This document shows positions 17,937 to 25,879 of a DNA stretch of 64,000 bases, piece by piece; positions within the stretch are counted from its first letter, which is position 1, and each line of letters starts with the position of its first letter. Position numbers and translations under genes: made by a program. The notes under the pieces were generated by a model, which saw only the letters and a program-made list of their open reading frames with translations, did not search any database and was not told the DNA's origin. Origin of the DNA: Paraburkholderia sp. IMGN_8 (GTDB lineage: Bacteria > Pseudomonadota > Gammaproteobacteria > Burkholderiales > Burkholderiaceae); NCBI RefSeq assembly GCF_038050405.1, contig NZ_CP150900.1, positions 62,001-126,000 on the forward strand. The letters are read 5' to 3'.

Positions 17937-18136
17937 TAGGCCGACTCGATATTGTTGGTTTTGCGGGGCACCGGCTGCTCCCAGCCCGCGATATAGGCAG
18001 CCGCAAGCGTCAGGCCGATCAGCAATGCACCAGCGATGGCGATACCCCAACCGGGATTGATGATCACGCCGCCTGCGAGAACCATGGCCCATCCGAGCAA
18101 GAGGCAGATATTGAAGATTTGGACGTTCAAGGTCAC
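17936..18136 (-). CDS. Small two-segment membrane protein of the prophage
   Basis: A 66-residue protein with two hydrophobic segments (about residues 8-27 and 31-50) joined by a short NPGWG turn, and a polar C-terminus. It directly precedes portal with a one-base overlap and follows the 83-aa gene by three bases. Function unknown; small membrane proteins beside head genes may relate to lysis, but nothing here shows it. Confidence 0.65.
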   Translation of the reverse strand: MTLNVQIFNICLLLGWAMVLAGGVIINPGWGIAIAGALLIGLTLAAAYIAGWEQPVPRKTNNIESA

Positions 18137-18139
18137 ACC

Positions 18140-18391
18140 TTATTCGATGAAAGTCCAGCCGGTAACAGCGCCGCGCAAGTCCAGACCATTCCCGCCGTCC
18201 AACCAAGCATCCGGGGCACCGTCGATACCCTTGGCAAAGCGAACAGTGCGGTACTGCGGCCCATTGCCAAAAGCGGCGCCGTTCGATTGATCGACTTTGA
18301 CGAGGCACCATGCAGACCCGTTCGAATCAAGATTCGCGGCAAGAGCCGCGGCGGCCGTTTCCGGAGCATTCCAAACGATTCGAGTTGCCAT
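18140..18391 (-). CDS. Small prophage protein, unknown
   Basis: An 83-residue protein with a predicted strand-rich C-terminal half (SAWCLVKVDQSNGAAFGNGPQYRTVRF, then LRGAVTGWTFIE). The ATG at 18391 is preceded by AAGGAGAATC, a strong Shine-Dalgarno. It leads the tight group with the membrane protein and portal. Not recognised. Confidence 0.65.
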   Translation of the reverse strand: MATRIVWNAPETAAAALAANLDSNGSAWCLVKVDQSNGAAFGNGPQYRTVRFAKGIDGAPDAWLDGGNGLDLRGAVTGWTFIE

Positions 18392-18439
18392 ATGATTCTC
18401 CTTGGGCGGAAAATTGGTTTAACTGTGGCCGATGAGCCA

Positions 18440-19036
18440 TCACTTCAAGAGCTCGTAATACGGCTCCATTCCCGGTGGGCACTTGCGCGGGTCACCCATC
18501 CAAAGCAAAAGAGGTAGATCGTCGTCAGCGCTTACTGTCGGGGGTTGCTTCGTCGATTCGACCGCGGGATTGGCAATTGTGGAAGTCGGAGCTTGCGCGC
18601 CGTGAAACGCGGCAATCTCGGCTTGAGCTCGAGCCTCGATCCGAGGCCACCAGTCGCTCACCTTGCGGATCGTCGCATGAACGTCTGAGCGGACGAATGT
18701 GGCCGCATTGACCCTGTCACCTTCCGATATCCGAGCATCGATTTCGCGATCCAGCGCACTATCGCTAAGATATTTTCCGCTTGACCATGCCAAGGCCTCA
18801 GCCACGCCACCCGCCAAGGCACACGTTTTGCGACCGGCCCAATCATTGGAAGCGGAGATATGAGTGCACTTACCCCTGAACCAGACACCATCTTCGGAAT
18901 TCGAATGTCGCGTGATTTCGATGTGAGTCGCGCTGCCAAATATTTGTTCGGCCGCCACCGCGTGGGCGCTTTCGTGAATGGCCGTCAAGTACAGCCGAGT
19001 CTCCTCATCGGGGGACGTGGGACGCATGGTTTTCAT
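18440..19036 (-). CDS. M41-like (FtsH-type) stand-alone metallopeptidase domain protein
   Basis: A 198-residue soluble protein whose N-terminal half looks like the protease domain of FtsH. It has AIHESAHAV at about residues 19-27, an HExxH zinc-binding motif in the M41 context, then IEITRHSNSEDGVWF, and ALAGGVAEALAW corresponding to the FtsH GG-x-A-A/V-E segment. A possible third zinc ligand is an aspartate in LSDSALDREID. There is no AAA module and no membrane segment. The C-terminal third is Pro/Ala-rich and ends KCPPGMEPYYELLK. It overlaps the upstream coiled-coil gene by ATGA. Activity and target are unknown; the motif assignment is by eye. Confidence 0.6.
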   Translation of the reverse strand: MKTMRPTSPDEETRLYLTAIHESAHAVAAEQIFGSATHIEITRHSNSEDGVWFRGKCTHISASNDWAGRKTCALAGGVAEALAWSSGKYLSDSALDREIDARISEGDRVNAATFVRSDVHATIRKVSDWWPRIEARAQAEIAAFHGAQAPTSTIANPAVESTKQPPTVSADDDLPLLLWMGDPRKCPPGMEPYYELLK

Positions 19037-19800
19037 GCGAGCCTCCGTGCCATCTGGCGGTCCGCTTTTTTGTCAATTTTCCCAGGCAACTCCGGCGCTT
19101 GCTCGTGCGCAAAGCTCGCCGCAAGTTGAACCTCGCCGTCGTCATTGATGACAGGCCACGCAATTCCTAGCTTTCTACAAATCGGGGCGATAGTGCTCGA
19201 CATTCCGGTCAGCCGCTCGCTGATCTCGGCGCGCGTCAACGGCTCGAGCGGCATTTTCTGGAGCGTCGCGAGCGCCTTGTCTGCAAGACCCACGCCGGTC
19301 GATATTTCGTCGAAGTTACTGCGATCGGCGAAGATCGGAGTATTGATCCATTCATTCTTGCCAACAATTTCGGTCTGGAATCTCAACTGATTCCTGAGCG
19401 AGTCCCGTACGGCGTTAAGCTGGATTTGAAACTCGTCGATCCGCAAATCGCGGCTGTCGTAGAGGGTCTTTTGAAGATCGAAAAATTCTTTCTCCCGCAC
19501 TTGGCGGACGCTAAACAAAGCAAGTTGCGCGTCTCGCATCTCGTTATTCAGGTTGTCGAGCTCTTCGCGAAGGGTACTAATCTGATCGGCCAACTTGCTC
19601 TCCTTCACCAGTGCGGCTTTGATCGGTGCCTCATGGCGCTCGTCCACCGTGTCGAGTTGTCGCCTGACCTCTACGCGTTTTGCGACCTTACGCGCCTCGA
19701 TTCTATTGCGATGGTCTAAAAACTCGGGTAGCGAGAGCAGTTCCTGAATCGTTGCTTCAGCCTCGCTGAGCGAGGAACGGTTACGGTTGAAAATGTTCAT
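19033..19800 (-). CDS. Coiled-coil prophage protein
   Basis: A 255-residue protein. Residues about 20-135 are strongly heptad-like and charged (HRNRIEARKVAKRVEVRRQ and KLADQISTLREELDNLNNEM), predicting a long coiled coil. The C-terminal part contains LTRAEISERLTGMSSTIAP and a helix-turn-helix-like feel, then VINDDGEVQLAASF. Function unknown. The ATG at 19800 is chosen because GGAGCCCCCAGGACA precedes it; the frame is open 19 codons further up. It overlaps the metallopeptidase-like gene by 4 bp, so the two may be co-translated. Confidence 0.65.
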   Translation of the reverse strand: MNIFNRNRSSLSEAEATIQELLSLPEFLDHRNRIEARKVAKRVEVRRQLDTVDERHEAPIKAALVKESKLADQISTLREELDNLNNEMRDAQLALFSVRQVREKEFFDLQKTLYDSRDLRIDEFQIQLNAVRDSLRNQLRFQTEIVGKNEWINTPIFADRSNFDEISTGVGLADKALATLQKMPLEPLTRAEISERLTGMSSTIAPICRKLGIAWPVINDDGEVQLAASFAHEQAPELPGKIDKKADRQMARRLA

Positions 19801-19890
19801 TGTCCTGGGGGCTCCAAAAAGAGAAGTGCGATAAAGACATGTTGCCCGCGCCTCCATTCACCGATCAAGCAAACGGAAGGTCTTTGAGAT

Positions 19891-20376
19891 TCACTTCACT
19901 AACTTTCCATAACGCCGCTTCGCGACGCTCAGTTTCGGATGTGGATGCGGGACGCCTGACGCTTTCACGGCCTCATACACGGCCTCCGCAGTACGGCAGG
20001 TGCGGCGACGCGCGATCGCATCAAATTCCCGCCAGAATGGTTCGAACCGTTTCCCAGACGTCGAGCGTAGTGCGCGCGCCGCCGCTCCGCGGAAATCGCA
20101 TTCCAGTCGCAACAGGAGCACTTCAAGCCGGTCAGCGGGCAGGAAACCGGCCGCTACCGCCGGCAGCATCTCGCGGGCGTGCCGATAGGCATCGACATTC
20201 AGGCTTTCGCTGAATCGCCCCAGAGACGCGGCGGCGGTTCGCTGAGCCTCAAGTCGACGTAGGAGTTCAGGCGCAACATCCCCGCGCCGCCCCGTGAGCG
20301 TCTGCAGGACCGTTTTAAGTTCTGCTGAAGATTCAAATAACCGCGCTTGAAACATTACTCGACGGGATTCACTCAT
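19891..20376 (-). CDS. Prophage protein of unknown function, coupled set
   Basis: A 161-residue, mostly helical, basic protein (AELKTVLQTLTGRRGDV, LLRRLEAQRTAAASLGR, and a C-terminal ARRRTCRTAEAVYEAVKASG). One cysteine pair, no known motif. Its ATG overlaps the stop of the preceding gene (ATGA at 20373-20376), and it is the last of four genes joined in this way behind the replication protein. That arrangement suggests a role in early or replication functions. Confidence 0.65.
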   Translation of the reverse strand: MSESRRVMFQARLFESSAELKTVLQTLTGRRGDVAPELLRRLEAQRTAAASLGRFSESLNVDAYRHAREMLPAVAAGFLPADRLEVLLLRLECDFRGAAARALRSTSGKRFEPFWREFDAIARRRTCRTAEAVYEAVKASGVPHPHPKLSVAKRRYGKLVK

Positions 20377-20849
20377 GCTCGATCCGGATCTGCGTACGGA
20401 TGCACGGTCGATGCGTGCGTCGGCCCAATGATCGATTTTCTAAGCGGGACTGATGGAACAAACGTTGACCGAGAGGCCGCGGCATCAGTGGCTTCAATCA
20501 GAATCCGCTCGAGGCGTTGCAACCACATGCGAGCGATCGGGACGCCTGGCCGGTGAGGCGAACAGTCGGCCGCCCCGATAGCCAAATCTCTGCGGCCTGC
20601 GGCAATCAAACGCGCCTGAATCCGATTAGACGCAGCCTCCCAATCGCCGAGCGAATATTCCTTGCGTAGGTCGATGACACTGTCGACGATGAAATCAAGC
20701 CTGCGCAACTCTCGCGTTATTTGGTCATTCAGGGCAGGCGACTTGCCCGCATGGCACGCGCAGTACCACCGGCCGCCGCTTCTGGTCGTAACGACCATCG
20801 GACACCCGTAGGCGCTGCACATGCCGGGCTGGCGATGATCGGCGGTCAT
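20373..20849 (-). CDS. Prophage protein with N-terminal zinc-finger-like cysteines
   Basis: A 158-residue protein. Near the N-terminus CSAYGC and, about 14 residues later, CACH supply four Cys/His ligands in a treble-clef-like spacing. The middle is helical with ALNDQITRELRRLDFIVDS, and the C-terminal half has ARMWLQRLERILIEA. The start at 20849 is chosen because it forms an ATGA overlap with the preceding 68-aa gene; a longer form from 20894 is open but breaks that pattern. Function unknown; the zinc site is inferred from spacing only. Confidence 0.62.
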   Translation of the reverse strand: MTADHRQPGMCSAYGCPMVVTTRSGGRWYCACHAGKSPALNDQITRELRRLDFIVDSVIDLRKEYSLGDWEAASNRIQARLIAAGRRDLAIGAADCSPHRPGVPIARMWLQRLERILIEATDAAASRSTFVPSVPLRKSIIGPTHASTVHPYADPDRA

Positions 20850-21052
20850 GGCGCCCTCATCCGTCCGCATATCGCGATTAGTTCGTTCATGCATCTGCGC
20901 GCCTCGGCGGCGGCATCCTCAAGCGCAAGGACATCCCCCAGGGGCTTGTCAATCTCCATAGCCCAATAAATACTCAGTTCGGCGCGTCTGGCAATAATCG
21001 CGAACTGGGCGATCAATGCCATGAATTCCGAATATATGACTGGATCGTTCAT
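20846..21052 (-). CDS. Small helical prophage protein
   Basis: A 68-residue, mainly helical protein (FMALIAQFAIIARRAELSIYWAME, then LEDAAAEARRCMNELIA). ATGA overlaps link it to the replication gene before it and to the zinc-finger-like gene after it. No family recognised. The double coupling is the main support for its being real. Confidence 0.6.
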   Translation of the reverse strand: MNDPVIYSEFMALIAQFAIIARRAELSIYWAMEIDKPLGDVLALEDAAAEARRCMNELIAICGRMRAP

Positions 21053-22077
21053 GCCGCCGCCCGTTTCCCTTTATCCATTGCTTCCAGAACGCGCCGCCGG
21101 TATTCGGGCAGGCTTTCCCCTTGGCGACCTTGATCCAGGCCGATAGCGCGCGCCGCCGCCTTCACGCTGGCCTCATCCGTACCGACAGAGATTCGCTTTG
21201 CGGCGCGCTCTGGCGGATTAAGCATTTCCTCAATGGCCGGCGCGAGGTACGCAGCCGGAACGCCGTTGAGCTTGTACGGTTTGCACTTCTCGACGCCGAG
21301 TTCGATCTGCTGCCGCGTTACGCCTGCCTTGTTCCACCCTGCGATCAGCGGGGATTCGGGTTCTACCTTCACGCCAGCGGACTTGAGCCACTCGAAAGTG
21401 ATCGACACGCCGTCATCGCGCGCCGCCACGCCGCTAGCGCTATCGTCCGCGGGCGCTGAGTCATCCCGCGCGCCGCCAGAGGCGCCAGCGTCGTTTTCGC
21501 TGGTTTGCGGTTTTTGGGTTTGATGAGCGTTTAGATCATCATCAGTCGTCGTCTCGTTGGAGTTATCCACAAGCGCGCGATCCATGGCGCCATGACGATT
21601 CACTGACGGTTCTATGACGGTTACTGACTGTTGGGGTGCAACAGCTGTTGCATGGTTTTGTGCTTCAGATTGCACCCTTTCACGTTCTGGATTGCACCCT
21701 TTCTTGTCACCGTTTGCACCCTTTCCGTTTTCAAACGATGCAGTTTTTGCGCCCTTTGTGGATAACTTCTTGTCGTTCCTAAAGGGTGCAAGTTCTGCAC
21801 CATTTATCCACTCCCGGCTAATGCGATACTCGCGCGACTTTCCGCGACCGCCTTTGGGGTAAGCAACGGTCTGCAACCAGCCTATGGACTCCATGCGGCG
21901 AAGCTGGTACTGCACGGCACGCTTCGACTGGCGAGTCCGCTGTGCGAGCATATCGACGCCCGGGAAGATATGCGTGCCGTCGTCGTGCGCGTGATCGGCC
22001 AGCTTCAAAGCCAGATTCAACTCGCCGCCGCCTTGTGGATATCGGTCCCATACGAGAGCCATCAACTTGACACTCAT
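21049..22077 (-). CDS. Phage replication protein with N-terminal winged helix
   Basis: A 342-residue protein. Residues about 1-75 are a winged-helix DNA-binding domain of the phage replication/DnaT-like type (LNLALKLADHAHDDG, VDMLAQRTRQSKRAVQYQLRRM, GWLQTV). A low-complexity acidic/Thr/Gln linker follows (about 100-210). A C-terminal domain (about 220-335) starts SITFEWLKSAGVKVEPESP and contains GWNKAGVTRQQIELGVEKC. This two-domain layout is common in phage O- or DnaT-like replication initiators. It heads the chain of ATGA-overlapping genes and would act at the element's own origin, which I could not locate. Confidence 0.72.
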   Translation of the reverse strand: MSVKLMALVWDRYPQGGGELNLALKLADHAHDDGTHIFPGVDMLAQRTRQSKRAVQYQLRRMESIGWLQTVAYPKGGRGKSREYRISREWINGAELAPFRNDKKLSTKGAKTASFENGKGANGDKKGCNPERERVQSEAQNHATAVAPQQSVTVIEPSVNRHGAMDRALVDNSNETTTDDDLNAHQTQKPQTSENDAGASGGARDDSAPADDSASGVAARDDGVSITFEWLKSAGVKVEPESPLIAGWNKAGVTRQQIELGVEKCKPYKLNGVPAAYLAPAIEEMLNPPERAAKRISVGTDEASVKAAARAIGLDQGRQGESLPEYRRRVLEAMDKGKRAAA

Positions 22078-22194
22078 GAAATCGATCTCCGCACACTGTC
22101 ATCCAGAATCGATAGCCGTTCACTGGCGTTGCGACGGATGTCGAGAACCTGCGCCGTCAAGATCAAACCTCGGCGCGATGTCATGGCGCGCACC

Positions 22195-22470
22195 TCAAAT
22201 GATCGCGGTGCGATTGCCGCCATCTGCCTGCGTTTCAGCAAGCATCATCGCTTCCCATTCTTCTGCACACTTGCGGGTGATGACGACGCGGCGGCCGATG
22301 CGGAGTTCCTTCGGCGCTTTACCCTTGGCCTTCAGGGTGTAGTAATAGACGCGGCTGAAATGGTATGCCGCGCAGAATTGCGGAATGGTATAGCTGAGAG
22401 AGTCGCCCCAATTCTTCGGTACGCACGCGCCTTGATCGTGGGCTGTGGCGACCGTCACATTCGATTTCAT
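22195..22470 (-). CDS. Excisionase-like / phage HTH DNA-binding protein
   Basis: A 91-residue MerR/AlpA-like DNA-binding protein: SYTIPQFCAAYHFSRVYYYTL contains the helix-turn-helix, followed by the wing-type segment ELRIGRRVVITRKCAEEWE. Proteins of this shape act as excisionases or early regulators beside phage integrases. It lies between the replication gene and the integrase pair, matching that role. RBS is weak (TGAGGGACT). The 117-bp gap to the replication gene shows no further open frame. Confidence 0.7.
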   Translation of the reverse strand: MKSNVTVATAHDQGACVPKNWGDSLSYTIPQFCAAYHFSRVYYYTLKAKGKAPKELRIGRRVVITRKCAEEWEAMMLAETQADGGNRTAII

Positions 22471-22590
22471 AGTCCCTCACTTCGTGAGCGGTTACCCACC
22501 TGAGTAACCATGAAGCGAGTCTATTTATGAGCGGACTGAATTAAAATTTCCCTTCCGCTGCGGGAATCCCCATTTCCGCAGCGGACACCC

Positions 22591-23271
22591 CTATTTTTTC
22601 TTTGGCGCGCCGGCGCGTTGTGCTTCCGGCGGAATGGTCAAACGCCCATCTTTGGCGGCCTTTTTTAGCCAGTCTCTTATCGTTTGATCGGTCGGCTCCT
22701 TTTTCACGTTCTTAGGCCAATTAGTACCCTCGCTCTTACATACCATCAGTTTCGCGCCGATCTTGTCCGCAACGTCCCCGATGCGCTCTGCCGGCCTTTC
22801 GCGCCAGATTTGAGCAGCCCAATCTACCGCCATATCCTCCAGTTTCTTGAGGTCGCGATTGATGACACCGATGCCGTTGTCGGCCGCTTTTTTTGTCCCC
22901 CACTTTATGTCCATCATGTCCATTTCAGCGCGTTCGCTGTCGGGCACATATGCGGCCATCAGGGCTTCACAGATCATTAGCGCGCAGTAGGCCGCAGCCC
23001 GCCCGGCATCGCCCGTCCGGATAGCATCCTTTGTGTGACTAGCCGCGGCCATCACTCGAGCCCCAGCGGCATCGTTTGCTCGAGTGGCCTTATCCTCGAG
23101 GAAGGGAATCAGGCGCTCCATTACTGGCTGGGTAAGGTCTTCTTCGGTCCAGTCTCGGAGATGCGACACCAAGTAGTCAGGGGTGACCCTGATACGTCGA
23201 TCCTTTGCCAAGTGGATCAATCCCGACTCTGTTATAAATCTTTCCTTCTTCTCGTCGCTTGTTTTGCTCAT
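22591..23271 (-). CDS. Integrase-coupled protein of unknown function
   Basis: A 226-residue soluble protein. The N-terminus is charged (KTSDEKKERFITESGLIHLAKDRR), the middle helical with two methionine-rich turns (ALMICEALMAAYVPDSERAEMDMM), and the C-terminal 40 residues basic with QTIRDWLKKAAKDGR resembling a short HTH. The ATG at 23271 overlaps the integrase stop (ATGA), so the two are translated together, which argues against the longer upstream frame. Its partner suggests a role in integration control, but no family is recognised. Possibly a recombination directionality or immunity factor. Confidence 0.62.
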   Translation of the reverse strand: MSKTSDEKKERFITESGLIHLAKDRRIRVTPDYLVSHLRDWTEEDLTQPVMERLIPFLEDKATRANDAAGARVMAAASHTKDAIRTGDAGRAAAYCALMICEALMAAYVPDSERAEMDMMDIKWGTKKAADNGIGVINRDLKKLEDMAVDWAAQIWRERPAERIGDVADKIGAKLMVCKSEGTNWPKNVKKEPTDQTIRDWLKKAAKDGRLTIPPEAQRAGAPKKK

Positions 23272-24554
23272 ACCGTCCTCTCGTCGGCGGCTTGCAGTAC
23301 GGGGCGGTTCAGCTTCGCCACGGCCGCCGACAGGTGTTCGGGAGCCAGGTGGGCGTATCGCAGTGTCATGGTCAGGTCGGCATGGCCCAGCAGTTCGCGC
23401 ACGGTGTTGAGGTCCACGCCAGCCATAACCAGCTGGGACGCGAAATGGTGGCGCATGTCGTGCCATCGAAAATTGGTGATCTTGGCGTCCTTCAGCAGCT
23501 TCTGCCACGCCGTTTTGACATCGACGCGCACCGCGCCGTCGGCGCTCGCGAATACGATGCTGTGCCGGGACTGCTCGCGCCATGCCTTCAGCGTCGACAG
23601 CGCCTCGTCATTGAGCGGAATGTGCCGTTGCTTCCCCGACTTTGACGAAGCGTCGATTACGGTCAGGAACGCACGGTCGAGATTCACGTGCTGCCACTCC
23701 AGCTTCAGCAGCTCGCCTTGTCGCAGACCGGTATTGATAGACAGCAAAACTGCTGGCTTCAAATGATCAACAAACGCCATGATCCGCATATCCGGCATCT
23801 CGGCGTAGCCCCGCGCCGCCCGCCATGCATTCGCGCTATCCCTGGCTGCCCGCTCGCGCTCTTCCCGCGCGTCGAGCGCGGCCCGCAACCGCGTTTCTTC
23901 GACGTCTGACAGCCAGCGCACCTTGCCGCTCGGCGCATCGAGCGCCTTAATGGTTTTCATTGGATGTTCGGCGATGACCCCCCATTCGAGCGCGCGCGAG
24001 AAAACGCCACGGAGCGCAGAAAGGTCGCGGTTGACAGTGGCAGCGCTCGCGCCGCCCTTCAATCGTGCCGAGCGCCATTTATCGAGGATCCACGCGGTGA
24101 ACTCGGCGAGCGGCTTGTCCTTATGTTCGGCAAACGCCCTGGCCAATCGATCAAGCGTCGCGCCGCTGCTGCGAGTGTTCGCGGCCAGCCAGTCGCCATA
24201 GCGATCGGCGATGAAGGTCTCGAGTGTGGGTGTGCCGACAATCTGCTGAGCCTCTGCTTTCCGCCGGCGCCGCTCAAGGATCTCGGCGGTTGTATCGCTC
24301 TTTTTGTCGACGTCACGCAGTGCCTTTCGTGCGAGCTCGCGCGCCGCCGCAGGATTCATCTCGTCCCAGTAGCCGAGCACGCGCCGGCCTTGTTTGCCGT
24401 CGGGCTTTGTCCAGCGAATGGTGAATGAGATCTTGCCGGCCGGCGTGACCTTGACGCCGAACCCGCGCGGATCGCTGTCTGCGAAGTCTTGATATTTACC
24501 GTTCGCTTTCAGTGATCGCAGAAACTCGCGGTCGATTTTGAATTTCTGCCCCAT
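23268..24554 (-). CDS. Tyrosine-type site-specific integrase
   Basis: A 428-residue integrase that would recombine the 51-bp att sites. It has an N-terminal arm-binding domain of the DUF4102 type (residues about 1-95), a SAM-like core-binding domain (about 105-205) and a catalytic domain. Catalytic residues visible are Arg278 in TGLRQGELL, Lys305 or Lys308 in SKSGKQRHIPL, His365 and Arg368 in HDMRHH, His391 in LGHADL and the nucleophile Tyr400 in LRYAHL. It is intact. It starts 163 bp inside the right att site and reads away from it, at the end opposite the intact tRNA gene. Confidence 0.93.
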   Translation of the reverse strand: MGQKFKIDREFLRSLKANGKYQDFADSDPRGFGVKVTPAGKISFTIRWTKPDGKQGRRVLGYWDEMNPAAARELARKALRDVDKKSDTTAEILERRRRKAEAQQIVGTPTLETFIADRYGDWLAANTRSSGATLDRLARAFAEHKDKPLAEFTAWILDKWRSARLKGGASAATVNRDLSALRGVFSRALEWGVIAEHPMKTIKALDAPSGKVRWLSDVEETRLRAALDAREERERAARDSANAWRAARGYAEMPDMRIMAFVDHLKPAVLLSINTGLRQGELLKLEWQHVNLDRAFLTVIDASSKSGKQRHIPLNDEALSTLKAWREQSRHSIVFASADGAVRVDVKTAWQKLLKDAKITNFRWHDMRHHFASQLVMAGVDLNTVRELLGHADLTMTLRYAHLAPEHLSAAVAKLNRPVLQAADERTV

Positions 24555-24716
24555 GCACTAGCCCTCGCTAATTGGGCAAAAGTATAGCCTAGGGCAACGG
24601 TAGGGCAAAGCCTGCGGTGAACAGTGATTTACACGACCGATCGCAATAGCACTAAGGCGTTGATTCTAAAAGAGGTGGGAAACATGGGTGAACAGCAGAA
24701 AACACCGTTTCTGGCT

Positions 24717-24767
24717 CTCCGAAGGCAGGGGTTGCTGGTTCGATCCCAGCCGGGCGCGCCAAATCTG
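24717..24767 (+). repeat. attR: Right attachment site, 51-bp direct repeat of tRNA-Arg 3' part
   Basis: Identical over 51 bp to 11206-11256, same orientation, starting at CTCCGAAGGC and ending AATCTG. Only the 3' part of the tRNA is present here, so this copy is not a functional tRNA. It marks the right end of the element; chromosomal sequence resumes with the HAD lipoprotein gene. Confidence 0.93.
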
Positions 24768-24811
24768 GTCGAGTTTCAACGCGATTTTCCCTTGCCTTTC
24801 AGTTCGCCTGC

Positions 24812-25879
24812 CTAGTTTGCCGGCGCCGCAGCCGAGGCCGCCGCCGTCGCAACATCCGCTTTGAACACCGTATTCCAGTCGTCCTTCATATCGATCACAA
24901 TCCAGCCTTTCGTGTTGGATTCGTCCAGACCCTTGTCGAGTTTGCCGCTTTTCGACGCGCGGTCGTACGCATATTCCCGCTCCCCGTCCGTGTGATGCAG
25001 CAGCGCCGAGAGGCGTGGGCCGTCGCCCGCCGAGGTCCATTCGAGCATCGGCACGTCGCCGTCCGAGTTGCCGAACGCGATCACCGGACGCCTGCCGATC
25101 ACGCGATCGATGGCGAGCGGCTTGGCCGCGCCATCGACCAGGTTGTCGACCTGCGCGAGGCGAGTCAGCGACGCCGCGCTGCTGGTCTGGCTGTACTTGT
25201 ACTTGACGGTGCTGCCGATCACCTGCTCGGGCGGAATGCCATACACACGCTTCGCCATGTCGCGGGCGAACTCGACGTCGCCGCCGGTGACCAGATAGGT
25301 CTTGAAGCCGTTGGCGCGCAGATAGCCGAGCAACTCGAGCATCGGCTGATACGCAAGGCCGGTGTACGGACGGTTAAAGCGCGGATCGCTCGCGGTGTCG
25401 AACCATTCGTGCACGAGCGCGGCGAATTGATCGCTGGTCATGCCGGCGTGCGCGGCTGCCAGCAATTTCATCGAGCCCGCATCGCCGCTCGCCGCGACGG
25501 TTTTCAGATTGCCTTTCAGAATCGAGCGGAACGGCTCCTGCCGTTTCCATTCCGGATGCCGCCCGGCGACAGTCTTCACGCGTTGCAGTGCGAACACCAT
25601 TTGTATCGACGCGGGCTGCTCGGGCCACAACGTGCCGTCGTTATCGAATACGGCGATCCGGTCGGTGCGTGCGATAAAGTCTTTCGATTCGGGCGTCGTC
25701 ACCAGCGTGACGAAATCGACGACCGAGCGCTTCGTTGCGGTGTCGTTCCATGAAGCAAGCGCGGCGCCCGTCGATGCGCTAGCCGACGATTCGCCCGCGT
25801 CGTGGCGCGGCGTAACGGTGCAAGCTGAAAGAACTACAACGGTCAAAGCAATGCAGTATCGGTGCATCGTGCGAATCAT
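24812..25879 (-). CDS. HAD-superfamily phosphatase-like lipoprotein
   Basis: A 355-residue exported protein with a lipoprotein signal (IALTVVVLSAC, cysteine near residue 20). The HAD nucleophile motif is VFDNDGTLWPE (motif I, Asp-x-Asp-Gly-Thr), then VTGGDVEFAR (motif II) and AFGNSDGDVPMLE (motif IV), with a lysine in the third conserved region. The overall pattern matches serB-like HAD phosphatases with an inserted helical cap, located in the periplasm. The substrate is unknown. The ATG at 25879 with GAGG upstream is chosen; an ATG four codons later is an alternative. It is the first chromosomal gene right of the integrated element, with no operon partner. Confidence 0.85.
   Translation of the reverse strand: MIRTMHRYCIALTVVVLSACTVTPRHDAGESSASASTGAALASWNDTATKRSVVDFVTLVTTPESKDFIARTDRIAVFDNDGTLWPEQPASIQMVFALQRVKTVAGRHPEWKRQEPFRSILKGNLKTVAASGDAGSMKLLAAAHAGMTSDQFAALVHEWFDTASDPRFNRPYTGLAYQPMLELLGYLRANGFKTYLVTGGDVEFARDMAKRVYGIPPEQVIGSTVKYKYSQTSSAASLTRLAQVDNLVDGAAKPLAIDRVIGRRPVIAFGNSDGDVPMLEWTSAGDGPRLSALLHHTDGEREYAYDRASKSGKLDKGLDESNTKGWIVIDMKDDWNTVFKADVATAAASAAAPAN

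Larger units (their letters stand above)
11206..24767. mobile_element. Integrated element at tRNA-Arg (prophage remnant or satellite), 13.5 kb
   Basis: Bounded by the 51-bp direct repeats and carrying an integrase next to the right repeat. Nearly all genes run leftward: integrase, unknown gene, excisionase-like HTH protein, replication protein, a coupled set of small genes, coiled-coil protein, metallopeptidase-like protein, small proteins, HK97-type portal, terminase-small-like proteins and fibre-like proteins. Two small plus-strand genes include a PrtN-like activator. No large terminase, capsid, protease or tail-tube gene is seen, and portal precedes terminase small subunit, unlike the usual order. 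Either internal deletions removed the structural module or the element depends on a helper phage. Confidence 0.9.

Noticed and set aside
11206..24767. Functional second tRNA at the right end
   Set aside because: Only the 3' part of tRNA-Arg is present at 24717-24767, so it cannot fold into a complete tRNA.
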